DNA of 64,000 nucleotides from Anthoceros angustus (Eukaryota > Streptophyta > Anthocerotopsida > Anthocerotales > Anthocerotaceae), in contig MU008175.1 in assembly GCA_010909165.1 (NCBI GenBank), positions 921,370-985,369 on the forward strand. Reading direction: 5' to 3'. The number at the start of each line of letters is the position of its first letter. The first letter of the stretch is position 1. The notes below the pieces were generated by a model that made no database searches, was not told where the DNA came from, and worked only from the letters and a program-made list of their open reading frames with translations. Both the position numbers and the translations under genes were made by a program. Shown here piece by piece: positions 47,169 through 60,200 of the stretch.

Positions 47169-49037
47169 CTTGAACCCCGTCTTCTCCGCCTCTTCGGTCT
47201 TCCAGAAACCAACCTCAGATCTCAGCAGCAACCGCTCATGTTCTTGGAGCTGGTACGACCCACTCTACCCTCCTCCGAAGTGCACCGATTGCAACAACTC
47301 ACTGCAGCAGCGGCAGCTGAGCAGCGACATGCATTTGCCGACGGGGTCCGATCAAGGCCAGCCTAAGGGTAAAAGAAGCGAGCTTGGGCTGCCGCCGGGG
47401 CCGGCAAAGTCGCAAGAAACACAACCCACACCAGGAAACCGGCACACACAGACACTTACACACACACGCGGGGGGGGGAGGCCATGCAGCGACGCCGGCA
47501 GGGACAGAGACGCGGCGGGAGAGGCAGAAAGGGGAGCTGGGAGGAAAGACCACGGCAGGCGGGGAGTAGAGCTTATAAGAAGGGACGGATGGAGGCAGAT
47601 AAGCCAGCCTGGGGAGGAGGAAGGGAGTGGAAAGAGGGCGCGCGAGCAAGAGCAGCGCAACAGCAGGGAAAGGGAGAAGAGCAGCGGGCGGAGCAACAGC
47701 AGCAAAAGAGCGGGAGAGAGGAGTGGAGAGAGGGCGGGCGGGCGATGGCGATACAGTGGTGTGTAGAAGGTGGATGGATCTTTATGTTATAGGGGGAGCG
47801 AGAAGGAGGCTTGGTGGGCAGGGTCAGGGGCAGGGGCTGGGGCAGGGCCGCATCAGCAGGGAGAGCGCGGGTCCAAGAGAGAGAAGAAGTGCGCGATGGC
47901 GGCCATGGAGCCTGCCTGCACAACAGCACATCACACAAGCGCGGCAGAGCAGGGCAGGGCAGGGCAGGCCAGGGCAGGCCAGGCCAGGCCAGGCCAGCAG
48001 CACACAGCACACAGCACACAAGCAGCAGAAGCAGAAGCAGAAGCAGCGGGCAGCAGCAACAACGCTCTCTCCTCTCTGGCGCATTCAAAGAGAGAGAGAG
48101 AGGCAAGGCGAGCGAGGCGAGCAAGAGAGAGAAAGGAGGAAGAAGAAACCGACGGTTATCGTAAACCTTAACCGACCGCAAACGCAGGAGCCGAGACACG
48201 GCACGTCCCCCGCCGGTTATCGTAACCGCACGACTACGCAAGCCGGGGTGACAGCGCGCTCCAGTTAAGTGCGCCTGGCGAGTCGCATCATGCACGCGCG
48301 CGGCCAGCACAGGCAGTTAGACCAGCTCCAGCTCCAGCTCCAGCTCCACCTCGCGCTGGCCCCGGTTAGCGTACCGCGTCCTTATCCGGATGCGCTACTC
48401 AGCATCGACGTTTTAAGACTGTTGTATGATTTAAGCGGGAAGTGGGAGTAGGAATCGCAATCATCGGGGCCACGGCCCACGGCCCACGGCCCGCCTCGGT
48501 CCCGGCCCACGATCGACCTGACTCACTATCTGCCAAGTGCCAACTTGGCGGATATCCCTGCCGACGCGTCACGCATTTCGTGCGATACGATCCCGGGCCT
48601 GAACCCCGTTCGGATTTTGCGTCGCTTTTTAAATCCCCCGCTCCCACGCCTACCGCCTTCCACCTAACCCCACGCCCTACTTAATACCTCTCTTACTACG
48701 CTCTTTAGCCTGCTTCTGCTGCACACAGATTCCCCACATATGTATATACGCATTCCCTGAACGTACCATTTTGGCACTTGAACGTTACGCTCGCTAACGT
48801 CCCGATTGCTTGCCCTGCCCCCAATTACCTCTTCGTATTATCTCTGCCTCGCCGTAACTACCCTTCTTTCGCTTGCAATACCCACAACAATCTCTTGAAC
48901 CAACTTCCTAGGATCGACCCACAAGCTTATAATCTATATGGGCTTTTCGTAAAAGAACGAGTTTTCGTTCGTGATCATAGTTGGAAAACAGTTAGGATGG
49001 TTAATAATCAAGTTCAAAGTTGTTAGCCGATGAAGTG

Positions 49038-49175
49038 TAATTTATTCTTCGGTGAAAATCATAATTATGTAAGAATAAGTATAATTTATTCTCAGGTGAA
49101 AAATATTAATTATGTAAGAATAATAGTATAACTTATTCTTAGGTGAAAAATAATAATTAATGGAAGAATTTATAA
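49038..49175. repeat. Degenerate three-copy tandem repeat (44-47 bp)
   Basis: Units starting TAATTTATTCT at 49038 and 49082 and TAACTTATTCTT at 49129, each followed by a GGTGAAAA block and an AATTATGTAAGAAT-like block, the third copy more diverged. Confidence 0.8.
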
Positions 49176-49569
49176 ATTTACGAATTATGAAAAAAACTAA
49201 TAACTTGAAAATGAAGAAAGTGCTTTAGCTAGAGCAAAGGATAATGCACTTACATATGGCTATAGATGGACTTTTTTGGATAATTAGGAGAAAAGACTTA
49301 ATACTAGGATAAAGACTACATATTATAGCTGGCCACAAAGCCCACACTATTTAAGCTACACTTTGCCTTCCATCCCATTTGGCAGTATGCCTACATGGGC
49401 TATGTCATTAAGATAATTTGTAAAGCTTTTTATTTTATATTAATACTATATTTTTATATATTTAATCATATTTTAAAGTTTTATTATCAATTGATCTTAA
49501 TTTATTATTATTATAAAATCACTTAATTTAATACATTAATATTGATCTCAAAGATTCACAGATGATATT

Positions 49570-49610
49570 ATTAGTAGCGGTAGTAATAGTAGTAGTAGTA
49601 GTAGTAATAA
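49570..49610. repeat. TAG-type microsatellite
   Basis: An interrupted run of TAG/TAA trinucleotides just upstream of the peptidase gene. Confidence 0.85.
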
Positions 49611-49683
49611 CAACAACAAATATGTATGGCAACCATATCACTTGGCTCTTTTTGTGACAGTCTCACAATTTAGAGTGAACACT

Positions 49684-51033
49684 ATGAGCAGCCACAAAGC
49701 ACCATCCTGGTATCATGTACCTGGTCATTCAGTACGAGACAACTATTTTTCTGTGCCATTGGATTATGCTTCATCAAATGGACATCCACGCATCACACTT
49801 TTTGCTCGGGAATTGGTTGCCTATGGGAAAGAGGATAAACAATTGCCTTGTTTGTTGTTTCTTCAAGGTGGACCGGGTTTCGAATGTCAAAGACCTACGG
49901 ATTGTGGAGGCTGGATAGATAAAGCTTGCGAGGAATACAAAGTCATTTTGTTAGATCAACGAGGAACAGGGTTATCAACTCCTATAACTATCAGTGCATT
50001 GGGACAATTTCAGTCACCACAAGCTCAAGCTTCTTACTTGCAGCATTTTCGAGCTGACAACATTGTGAGAGACGCAGAATATGTAAGAGGGCTTATTTCA
50101 CCCAACGGAGAACCTTGGACTGTACTAGGACAGAGCTATGGCGGTTTTTGTGCAGTGACATATCTAAGTTTTGCACCAGCTGGCTTGCACCACGTATTGC
50201 TAACTGGCGGTCTTCCACCTTTGGATGCAGGATGCACAGCTGAGTTTGTATATCGTGCATGTTATAGACGTGTGATTCTTCAAAACAAAAAATACTACAA
50301 ACGATATCCCGAAGATGTTGAGGCTGTGCAATGTATTGTGGAATACCTGGTAGAAAATGAGGTGGCTTTGCCTATGGGCGGAATATTGAGTCCAAAAGGC
50401 TTTCAACTGCTAGGGTTGACGGGACTGGGCTCAAGTGGAGGATTTGAGAGGTTGCATTTTTTATTAGAACGAGCTTGGGATCCTCCTTTGGTAGTCGGAG
50501 CTAAAAAAGAATTGAGCTATACATTTCTTCGAATGTTTGAGAATTGGTTCAACTTTGACACCAACCCTCTGTATGCTCTTATGCATGAATCCATATATGC
50601 TCAAGAAGGAGCATCAAATTGGGCAGCTCATCGTGTGAGGGAGGAATTTGGCAGTCAATTCGATCCAATAAAGTCATTACATAACTCCGAGCCTATATTC
50701 TTCACGGGAGAGATGATTTTTCCTTGGATGTTCGATGAGATACAAGCTCTAAAACCTTTCAAAGAGTTAGCCTATCTTCTTGCTTGTAAAGATGATTGGC
50801 CAAAATTATATGATTCCAAAGTTCTCAGCACAAACACCATCTCCGTGGCCGCATTATTATATTATGAAGATATGTATGTGAACTTCAACATCTCAGAAGA
50901 TGCATCAATTCAAATAAAAGGTATACAATTATGGGTCACGAATGAATACATGCATACAGGATTGCGAGAGGATGGGGCAAGAATTTTTCAACAACTTATG
51001 GGAATGGTAAAAGGAAAATACCTAATTCGCTAG
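49684..51033 (+). CDS. Proline iminopeptidase-like alpha/beta hydrolase
   Basis: Peptidase family S33 enzymes remove N-terminal proline from peptides. One exon encodes 449 aa. Landmarks: the oxyanion-hole loop LFLQGGPGFE, VILLDQRGTGLSTP, the nucleophile elbow LGQSYGGFCAV (serine in GxSxGG), and the catalytic His in EYMHTGLREDG near the C-terminus. The length and the cap domain fit the plant homologue group. ATG 49684 (MSSHKAPSWYHVPGH) is the first in-frame ATG. Coding sequence is markedly AT-rich and intronless, unlike most neighbours, and it lies in an AT-rich block. A retrocopy or a transferred gene would explain this, but PLAC8 in the same window is also AT-rich and has introns. Confidence 0.9.
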   Translation: MSSHKAPSWYHVPGHSVRDNYFSVPLDYASSNGHPRITLFARELVAYGKEDKQLPCLLFLQGGPGFECQRPTDCGGWIDKACEEYKVILLDQRGTGLSTPITISALGQFQSPQAQASYLQHFRADNIVRDAEYVRGLISPNGEPWTVLGQSYGGFCAVTYLSFAPAGLHHVLLTGGLPPLDAGCTAEFVYRACYRRVILQNKKYYKRYPEDVEAVQCIVEYLVENEVALPMGGILSPKGFQLLGLTGLGSSGGFERLHFLLERAWDPPLVVGAKKELSYTFLRMFENWFNFDTNPLYALMHESIYAQEGASNWAAHRVREEFGSQFDPIKSLHNSEPIFFTGEMIFPWMFDEIQALKPFKELAYLLACKDDWPKLYDSKVLSTNTISVAALLYYEDMYVNFNISEDASIQIKGIQLWVTNEYMHTGLREDGARIFQQLMGMVKGKYLIR

Positions 51034-52897
51034 ACTAGATACCAAAGTGTTGTAATGTTTTGGGAAAAGCTTAGCAACCCTAGTTTTTATATATTCTTTC
51101 CCTTCTTGGACACAGAGATAATACCCATCTGTAAAGGGAAAGTGGTAAAGTAGTACGCAGTGCAACTTTTATGGTCTATGTGCATTGATGTTAAACATGA
51201 TGCTTTTCACAAGAATGATCTTTGTTTAAGAAATATCAATTTTGGTACATGTAATCCATATGCATGTATGTTACACATTGAGCTTTTCTTTAAGAAAAAT
51301 ATCTTATTTTACATACAATGACTTGTTTCATATTAGGTTCTTGACTACTTTCTTTGCAGATTTTCTTTTCTTGCTGCCTAGTATTAGGAGTCTCTTTTCA
51401 CAATCTTTTGGTGCATAGGGGGTTGCTCATCCTAGTTCAATACCTACATCAATATTCTCTTTGAGGGACTTTTGAATACCTACCTATTTGGTATGGGTAA
51501 TTAGTTTATGATTTTCAAACATCAGAAAGAAAGTAGCAGTAGCTATCATTCAATAAATGTATGGTTTTAAGAGTTGGTAGACGCAATAAGATACTTCAAC
51601 TCATGTGCTCTTCTCCTTTTCAATTGTCTCTAACACACTTATTGTGAAGAAGAAGAGGGCCGAATGAAACCTGGATTCGAGGTTATTAGAGACAATTATC
51701 GGTGATAGAAAGCATAGAGGACATATGCTTATTACATACTCATACTCGGAATGGGTGCATGGAAGGTACAAGGCATATTGCAGCTCTTTGGTGTCATATT
51801 TGCAGCCCTTTTGTGTCTCATTGGATGCATGTGTGCGGAAGAATGAGTGATTGGGTGCGTCAAAGACAAACACCATCTCCGTACGCATTATTATATTATG
51901 AAGATATGTATGTGAACTTCAACATCTCAAGATGCATCAATTCAAATAAAAGGTATACAATTATGGGTCACGAATGAATACATGCACAGGATTGCGAGAG
52001 GATGGGGCAAGAATTTTTCAACAACTTATGGGAATGGTAAAAGGAAAATACCTAATTCGCTAGACTAGATACCAAAGTGTTGTAATGTTTTGGGAAAAGC
52101 TTAGCAACCCTAGTTTTATATATTCTTTCCTTCTTGGACACAGAGATAATACCCATCTCAGAAGGGAAAGTGGTAAAGTAGCACGCAGGCAACTTTTATG
52201 GTCTATGTGCATTGATGTTAAACATGATGCTTTTCACAAGAATGATCTTTGTTTAAGAAATATCAATTTTGGTACATGTAATCCATATGCATGTATGTTA
52301 CACATTGAGCTTTTCTTTAAGAAAAATATCTTATTTTACATACAATGACTTGTTTCATATTAGGTTCTTGACTACTTTCTTTGCAGATTTTCTTTTCTTG
52401 CTGCCTAGTATTAGGAGTCTCTTTTCACAATCTTTTGGTGCATAGGGGTTGCTCATCCTAGTTCAATACCTACATCAATATTCTCTTTGAGGGACTTTTG
52501 AATACCTACCTATTTGGTATGGGTAATTAGTTTATGATTTTCAAACATCAGAAAGAAAGTAGCAGTAGCTATCATTCAATAAATGTATGGTTTTAAGAGT
52601 TGGTAGACGCAATAAGATACTTCAACTCATGTGCTCTTCTCCTTTCAATTGTCTCTAACACACTTATTGTGAAGAAGAAGAGGGCCGAATGAAACCTGGA
52701 TTCGAGGTTATTAGAGACAATTATCGGTGATAGAAAGCATAGAGGACATATGCTTATTACATACTCATACTCGGAATGGGTGCATGGAAGGTACAAGGCA
52801 TATTGCAGCTCTTTGGTGTCATATTTGCAGCCCTTTTGTGTCTCATTGGATGCATGTGTGTGCGGAAGAATGAGTGATTGGGTGCGTGAAAGACAAA
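50831..52897 (+). repeat. Tandem duplication of the 3' end and flank of the peptidase gene
   Basis: Copy 1 is 50831-51866 (1036 bp) and copy 2 is 51867-52897 (1031 bp), joined without spacer. Each carries the last ~200 coding bases of the peptidase and the same downstream DNA. The unit is identical for long stretches and differs mainly by small indels. Confidence 0.93.
51867..52063 (+). pseudogene. Truncated copy of the peptidase C-terminal end
   Basis: Second copy of the last ~66 codons of the proline iminopeptidase. It has no 5' part, and at least three small deletions (for example CTCAGAAGATGC to CTCAAGATGC) shift the frame. It cannot encode an enzyme. Confidence 0.9.
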
Positions 52898-55800
52898 AGC
52901 TGGGTGGAAGCAACCCGGTGTCGACGTCTCGACGTCTCGACGTCTGGACGAGACAAAACAAAGCAGGGTTTGGAAAGAAAGACGAGCCCAAGAGCACCTG
53001 AAAAACACAAAAGCATCCATGGAGGGACTTAGGTGAAGAATAAAGCGGGCATGCGGGCATGCGGGCATGCGGGCCTGACAGGGTACGCCGGGCCGTGTCC
53101 AAGTCCCATTGGGCGCCCGGGCGGGGAGCCGGGCCCCCGTGGTCAGCCGTCGTGGAATATCTAGGCCACGTGTCGTATCGAAAAAGCTGACAGGGCGGAC
53201 GTGGGTGGGAGTCGGGAGCGGGCAGTGGGTCGAGGACTCGCGTCGGTGGTGGCCCACTCGGCCAACGCGCCCCTTTTCATGCCCACATCGCCCTAAATTT
53301 TATTGCGCCCAGGAGATACGCGGAATTTGCTATCTCGGGTGGGCGTCCCGACCGCTTTATTTTTGGCTGACTGCATGCGGTGACAGTGAAGTCACGAGGA
53401 CTTCGTTCAGGTCGTGCTCTCCTTTTTATCACTTTGCCCCTTCGTCGGTTGCTTCCTCCCCGCATCCCCATGGCCACAGTCCCTGCGTCCCTGCACCTCC
53501 AGCCCCATTTTTATCCCTTGCCCTCTCCAACGCCCACTAAAAATACACATCAAATATTACCGGCGTCTGCTGGGACACTCTGCGGGGAGACGTATCTCCC
53601 CGTATCTCTATTGTTGTGTTATAGAGGAGATGGTTTGGGCTGAATTCACTTCATTCATGGACCCGACTTTGGTTCAGGGTTTTGTGTACACATCCGTCCT
53701 CCCATCCACCCACCCCTGTATTGCTGATATGGGAGCGGATTATTCCCGATGGGTACGTGCATTGCATTGCATACACCATGTGTTTGTGGGGTTTCATGGA
53801 TATGGGATCGGAGGCTCGGAGGCTCGGAGGCTGGGTTGCGTCTCATGTGGTAGGGCCCTCCACTTACTCTCTCTCCTCCGAACCCGAACCCGAACCCGAG
53901 CCCGAGCCCGAACCGGGTGCGCCGTACGTGCCTTGGCCGCCTCGGGGCGATGGGGATGGGGATGGGTAGGGCATGGCATGGCATCATGCATGTGGCCATG
54001 CTGTGGTGGGGTCCAGCGCTGCGAGGTAAGCACGCATTAAATCAAGCCCCCGGTGACCGCGTTCCATGTCCATGGACTTGGTGGAGTGGGTAGAGGCAAG
54101 ATTGTACATAAGTGGAGTGAGGGACACGGGAAAGAGGCATTTGGCTTTTGACGACCCACGAGATGGGCCGGGGCCCAGAGACCCAGGGTCCCATGGGGGC
54201 CCGGGGCCCGGGCCCGGGCCCCCGGCGACCGCGTCGTCCGTCTTTGTCCTATGCTGCGTCTGGTCCTTGGAAGGGGAAAGCGTCGTCATGCGGATAAACC
54301 AAATACTCCGAATACTCATGGGGATGGAAGCAGCAAAGCAAGTTGCGACGCACGCCGCGGGACCGCCATCGCACCGCCACTGCTTCGGATAAGCTGAAGG
54401 CGAGGCCAAGTCTTTGAGACCCAGACTCCAGTTTTGACGAGAGGCTGGGAGGGGGCGGGCCCAGAGATTCGCAACTGGGCAACCAGATGCAGGCACACCC
54501 CCACCAGAATATGGAGAACCCACAAAAACCCATAAACTGTATACCACAGATTCCGGGCTCGTCCTCGTCCTCGTCCTCGCCCTCGTGCCCGGGATCACCA
54601 CTTTCTGGACAGGAATGGGAATGGAGGAAAGCAGCGTACCATGTTGAAGTGCCACCGTTGCGAGCGAGTATGCAAAGGCGCGTTACATGGGTTTTTTAAC
54701 ACAATGTTGTACAGCCCAACGCCCAACAAAGGCGACCGCCCGTTACGATTCCTCTCCAAAGGGGATGATGCGAGGCAGCCTTCTCCGGCTCCGGCTTCTT
54801 CTTCCTCTTCCACGCGGCCGCGTGTGCCAGAGGGTGAGGGGAGAGGGGAGAGGGGTGAGGGGTGAGACGGGGCGGCCCGATTCGGGCCGTCAGTGGAATG
54901 TCCCTGGATGAGCGGCCGGCGGTTGACGCTGTCAGGCTTCACCTTAACCGGCTTGTCTGCCCCGGGCGCCCACCGGACTGCACCGCAACTGCCCGTGTAG
55001 TTACATGTAAACGTCCCGCTAATTACCCATGTACATACTAGACAAGGGCAAGTTCATCCTTCACCCTGGGCTGCCCAGGTCCGGGTCAGGCGTCGGGCCA
55101 GGCCTGGCCCACGCCTTGTGTAATCGCATAATAAGACGAGGCGGGAACTGTTTGAGAACAGGCAGACGGCGTGGGGCGTGTTTGTCAGTCGCTTGACTTA
55201 GTTCGGGGCCTGCCGGATCTCGGGACGGGCCAAGGCCCAGTTGGCCAATTATTACCCGCCACCATGACCCGTCCCCAGCCCGCTTCGGGCCGGCTCCGGT
55301 AGCGGGCCGCGGCCCAAATCAACTCCTTGTCTCTTGCTCGATACGCTTTCACTCGATTCAGTGTAGGATAAGCGGTACGCCTGCTGCAGGCGCAGGCGGC
55401 TTGTGCGTCAGGTTTACCGATTCCTCCTCCCGAGAGAACACACCACAGCAGACATCCACGAATTGCTGCCTGCGCCTGCTCCTGCTCCTGCTCCTGGCAT
55501 CCGCTCCACGACCAGCCCTATCCGATCCATCCCTCCTCACAATCTTTGACCCATTAATCATATTTAAATTACTCATTAATTTAATTTAATTTAATACATG
55601 AATAATCATATATTCAGTTAGCTATCAGCATATGACTAGGCTCTTCGTCTCCCAAACTTATCACAAATATCTTTTCTAGAACTACTCATAGGATGTGAAT
55701 GAGTGGTACACAGAGTTTACGTTATTGAACGGGGCCTATCACCTATCATGGGTACTGCACCTCGAGGTACTTCATATGTCATATGTGTTCCTGCATCTCA

Positions 55801-57296
55801 AACATGCACAGCTCACCTCGCCGCCTGCAGATAGTCACGTTCAAACTTTGGTACAACTTGGACTTGCGTGTTTGCTATGAAGTGTCACTAGTGTCGTATG
55901 CAGCATTCTGGCTGGTACTACTATGCTGCGAGTGCATTTATTTGAATCAACTTTGGCATAGCGCCAAGGACTCCGTCGAACATGATGTACATACAAATAT
56001 CATCCTTGTCCCGGTGCTTATCTTTTCTCCACCTTGTCGTTCATGTATACGTATCCATTGTACCAAAGCTTATCTTTCACGCCCCGCCATTAAAGAGGGT
56101 GTGCAGGGAAAGTACTACGAGAAATGCAATCAAAGAGCTGGGTCCCCATGAGAGAGAGAGAGGGCAATGCAATCAAAAGTGTACTGAAACTCTTGCAGGG
56201 ATTTTTTGAATCATGTGGTGCTCGAGCAAGTGTCAGGCAGCATCATGTATAGCATCTGTGTTGCATCCGTAGCATACAATCTCACATGTCCCAAAGCCGT
56301 AGGATACATCTCACATGTCGAATCTGCGTGGTACATCTTTTGGAGTGTTGCCAGATTGCTCGTGAGCTTCCCTCATGAGCGTACCCGCTGTTCCACATTT
56401 GACATGGACGTGTGATTACGAATGTGGTATCCATTACCTTAGAATCACCATCCTAATTACTGAAGAAACATATTTACTTTCACTATTTCATTTTTGCTTC
56501 CTGTACCTGAACCGAGTCATGTGCAGGACAAAGTGTTGTGTCTAAGGTATACAATGGTTTGCAGCATGGAGGTGATGTATGTCTTTAAGTAATTATTATA
56601 AATTTCAGTTATTTTTGAAATACCTAGGAAGTGGTAACCGTCATCGAGTGAGAAGTGGGTGACACAAGGTTTATGATTCCAGGTTCATTGCACCGACGAG
56701 ATGCTCCCAAATTATACCCATTATGCGTAATCAGCTTTGAGGTTACGTGTAAGTAACAACTTCAAGGGCGATGAAGATAGCTCTCTATCCGGAATCTAAT
56801 TCCTCACAGAACATGATACCCAATTACTGTATGCTAATGTTGCATACAAAAATGAGTCATTCGTACGTGAGCAGTTAACATATCCACGGTTAACATATCC
56901 AGATAGAATACTGATATTGAATACAAAAATGCATCATTCGTACACGAGCTGGTAACATATCTAGATAACGTGTCGTACCCAATGCTGCATAGCATAAAAT
57001 AAAGAAGCACAAGAGTGTAAGGGAGAGCAGCCTCCAATGTTGATTGTTGATTTTTTATGCACAGGAAAGGCATTTGAACACGAAGCTCAAAACGAGAATG
57101 TGCCTTGAGGGCAGTAAAAAAATGCAGAGGCAGTGGCGATGTTGGAAGCAGGAAAAGGAAAGCGAATCTCATGCAGGGGATGTGGGAAGCGGTGGGAAGG
57201 CGAAGGCTTCCGTGGAGAGAGATGAAAACCGTTGAAAGCTTACTCCAGGCTGAGGGCCCAGGCAGACACAACATTTTTGTCGCGTTTGCGTTTGCG
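52898..57296. other. GC-rich low-complexity DNA then AT-rich DNA, no gene seen
   Basis: 52915-55300 contains short arrays: CGACGTCT near 52920, GCGGGCAT near 53050, CCCGAA near 53880, G/C-runs at 54190-54220. Frames over these arrays are compositional. 55600-57000 is a mixed region with an imperfect ~70-bp direct repeat near 56840-56960. No protein domain is evident. Confidence 0.45.
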
Positions 57297-60200
57297 TTTG
57301 CGTCTGCGTTTTGCAATTGCGATTGCACAGCGGAGCCCAGCGGATCTGTTGAAGTAAGTGAAGGCCAAAAATATGAGACGAGTCAGCGTAACCTACCTAA
57401 AACCTGGAATAGAAAGCGGAGGCAAATAGAGCCGTGTCCCCCCGTGTGGCCCGAGGCTCGCACCTCGCCGTTTCGCCGTTTCGCCGTTTCGCCGTGCCGT
57501 GATATTTGCCGCTCCACGTCATGTGGATAGGCTCCAGGCTCGCACTCCCGGAGTCCGGAATCCGGAGTCCCGGTGCGTAACGCGTAACCCTAGAGATTAG
57601 AGACGGAGCCACCGCCTGATTTATCGCCACGGGGCTTAAAAAGTATTATTTGCTGCGTCATACATGACATACAATGTGGGCATGGGAAGAGAGCCAGGGA
57701 GAAGGGCAGCGAGCAACACCCAGGCTCCAGAACATGAAGGGTGGGAGAGAAGGGGCTGGATGCCTGGATCCATGTCCATGATCCAATTTCCATGCATTCC
57801 TGGCAACGTCAGTGCTCATGTAAAGCTGTGAAGCCTGCAGGATAAGGAAGGAAGGGCCTGGTGCCTGGTGCCTGGTTCCTGGTTCCTGGTTCCTGGTCCC
57901 TGGTCGTGTGGCAGAGCTCTGGCGTTTATAAAAATATCCCTCGCTGCGCTTTGCCCGTCTTGTTGGATGCTGGAGTGCCCACCACATGACGCAAGTGGGT
58001 ATGGGTGTCATGGGGGCATGGGCATGGGCATGAGCATGAGCATGCGTGATGGTGGTGGGTGGGGATGCGAAGCGTCTAGAAGCCGGGAAAGGGGCCCGGG
58101 CCGGGCCGGACCGGGTCGGGCCCCGGGATGGCGACATGCAACTACCGCGGCGGGTCGAGGACAGGGCCAGGGCCAGGGCCAGGGCCAGGGCGGGGCCGGC
58201 GAATAATTAAAGTGCGTGGGGGGAGGGAAGGGGGGCTTTGCCTTTGCCGGGTGCGGTGCTGGTGCGGGTGCGGGTGCTGGTGCGGGTGCGGTGCACCGTG
58301 CGGTGAGGGGCCAGCGGCCAGGGGCCAGTGCCTGGCAGACACGAAAGAAGGACTTGCGCGCATCTTCTTTCTTTCCCGCCGATGCCCGATGCTTCACGTG
58401 GTGCGTGATGTGACGCTTACGAGTCCCCATACCATACGGCCCGCCATTTCTTTCCCTCCTCTTTACGCTCTTTTCATTGGAGCCCCACTCTGCACTCTGC
58501 ACTCTGCCCTCTGCCCTCTGCCCTCTGCACTCTGCCCTCTGCCCCTGCCCTCTGCCCTCTGCCCTCTGCCCTGCCCGCTTCCACTAAATGAAGGGAGAGG
58601 TGGGGCGTATCCTAATCCGGTGGGGCCTGCCGTGACGTGCCGGTCCCGTCAACGCTGGTCAAGCGGGCCGGCGGTAACCGCGGTCAGGCCCGGTCACCAC
58701 TGCCCTGCCCTGTGCCGACACCAGTAACCAGTTAATCAGTACGACGCGACGCGACCGGGACCCGCCACTCCGCCACTCCGCCAGTCCGGGGCCACGGAAC
58801 GGGATCCGGCCCTGTCCACTTTGCGTCTGCGTTTTGCAATTGCGATTGCACAGCGGAGCCCAGCGGATCTGTTGAAGTAAGTGAAGGCCAAAAATATGAG
58901 ACGAGTCAGCGTAACCTACCTAAAACCTGGAATAGAAAGCGGAGGCAAATAGAGCCGTGTCCCCGTGTGGCCTGAGGCTCGCACCTCGCCGTTTCGCCGT
59001 TTCGCCGTTTCGCCGTGCCGTGATATTTGCCGCTCCACGTCATGTGGATAGGCTCCAGGCTCGCACTCCCGGAGTCCGGAATCCGGAGTCCCGGTGCGTA
59101 ACGCGTAACCCTAGAGATTAGAGACGGAGCCACCGCCTGATTTATCGCCACGGGGCTTAAAAGTATTATTTGCTGCGTCATACATGACATACAATGTGGG
59201 CATGGGAAGAGAGCCAGGAGAAGGGCAGCGAGCAACACCCAGGCTCCAGAACATGAAGGGTGGGAGAGAAGGGCTGGATGCCTGGATCCATGTCCATGAT
59301 CCAATTTCCATGCATTCCTGGCAACGTCAGTGCTCATGTAAAGCTGTGAAGCCTGCAGGATAAGGAAGGAAGGGCCTGGTGCCTGGTGCCTGGTTCCTGG
59401 TTCCTGGTTCCTGGTCCCTGGTCGTGTGGCAGAGCTCTGGCGTTTATAAAATATCCTCGCTGCGCTTTGCCCGTCTTGTTGGATGCTGGAGTGCCCACCA
59501 CATGACGCAAGTGGGTATGGGTGTCATGGGGCATGGGCATGGGCATGAGCATGAGCATGCGTGATGGTGGTGGTGGGGATGCGAAGCGTCTAGAAGCCGG
59601 GAAAGGGGCCCGGGGCCGGGCCGGACCGGGTCGGGCCCCCAGGATGGCGACATGCAACTACCGCGGCGGGTCGAGGACAGGGGCCAGGGGCCAGGGGCCA
59701 GGGGCCAGGGCGGGGCCGGCGAATAATTAAAGTGCGTGGGGAGGAAGGGGCTTTGCCTTTGCCGGGTGCGGTGCTGGTGCGGGTGCGGTGCTGGTGCGGT
59801 GCACCGTGCGGTGAGGGCCAGGCCAGGGGCCAGTGCCTGGCAGACACGAAAGAAGGACTTGCGCGCATCTTCTTTCTTTCCCGCCGATGCCCGATGCTTC
59901 ACGTGGTGCGTGATGTGACGCTTACGAGTCCCCATACCATACGGCCCGCCATTTCTTTCCCTCCTCTTTACGCTCTTTTCATTGGAGCCCCACTCTGCAC
60001 TCTGCACTCTGCCCTCTGCCCTCTGCCCTCTGCACTCTGCCCTCTGCCCTGCCCTCTGCCCTCTGCCCTCTGCCCTGCCCGCTTCCACTAAATGAAGGGA
60101 GAGTGGGGTGGGGCGTATCCTAATCCGGTGGGGCCCGCCGTGACGTGCCGGTCCCGTCAACGCTGGTCAAGCGGGCCGGCGGTAACCGCGGTCAGGCCCG

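Larger units (their letters stand above)
47169..49683. other. CCCH upstream region and AT-rich flank of the peptidase gene
   Basis: 47169-48300 is purine-rich on the plus strand with CAGGG/CCAGG arrays (47940-48000) and probably holds the long CCCH 5' untranslated region and promoter. From about 48750 the composition turns AT-rich and a degenerate 44-47-bp triplicate is present. A TAG-type microsatellite lies at 49570-49610. Confidence 0.5.

Noticed and set aside
47299-48310. Long frames upstream of the CCCH gene
   Set aside because: Purine-rich low-complexity DNA gives open frames on both strands; amino-acid content is compositional.
49684-51033. Bacterial contamination as explanation for the peptidase
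   Set aside because: It is embedded in eukaryote-like AT-rich intergenic DNA with microsatellites, and plant homologues of this type exist.
51601-53102. Minus-strand frames shared by both duplicate units
   Set aside because: They repeat only because the DNA is duplicated; no domain, and frames are disrupted differently in each copy.
53880-53970. Possible Pro-Glu repeat protein (PEPEPEPE)
   Set aside because: It is the translation of a CCCGAA simple repeat without a surrounding conserved frame.
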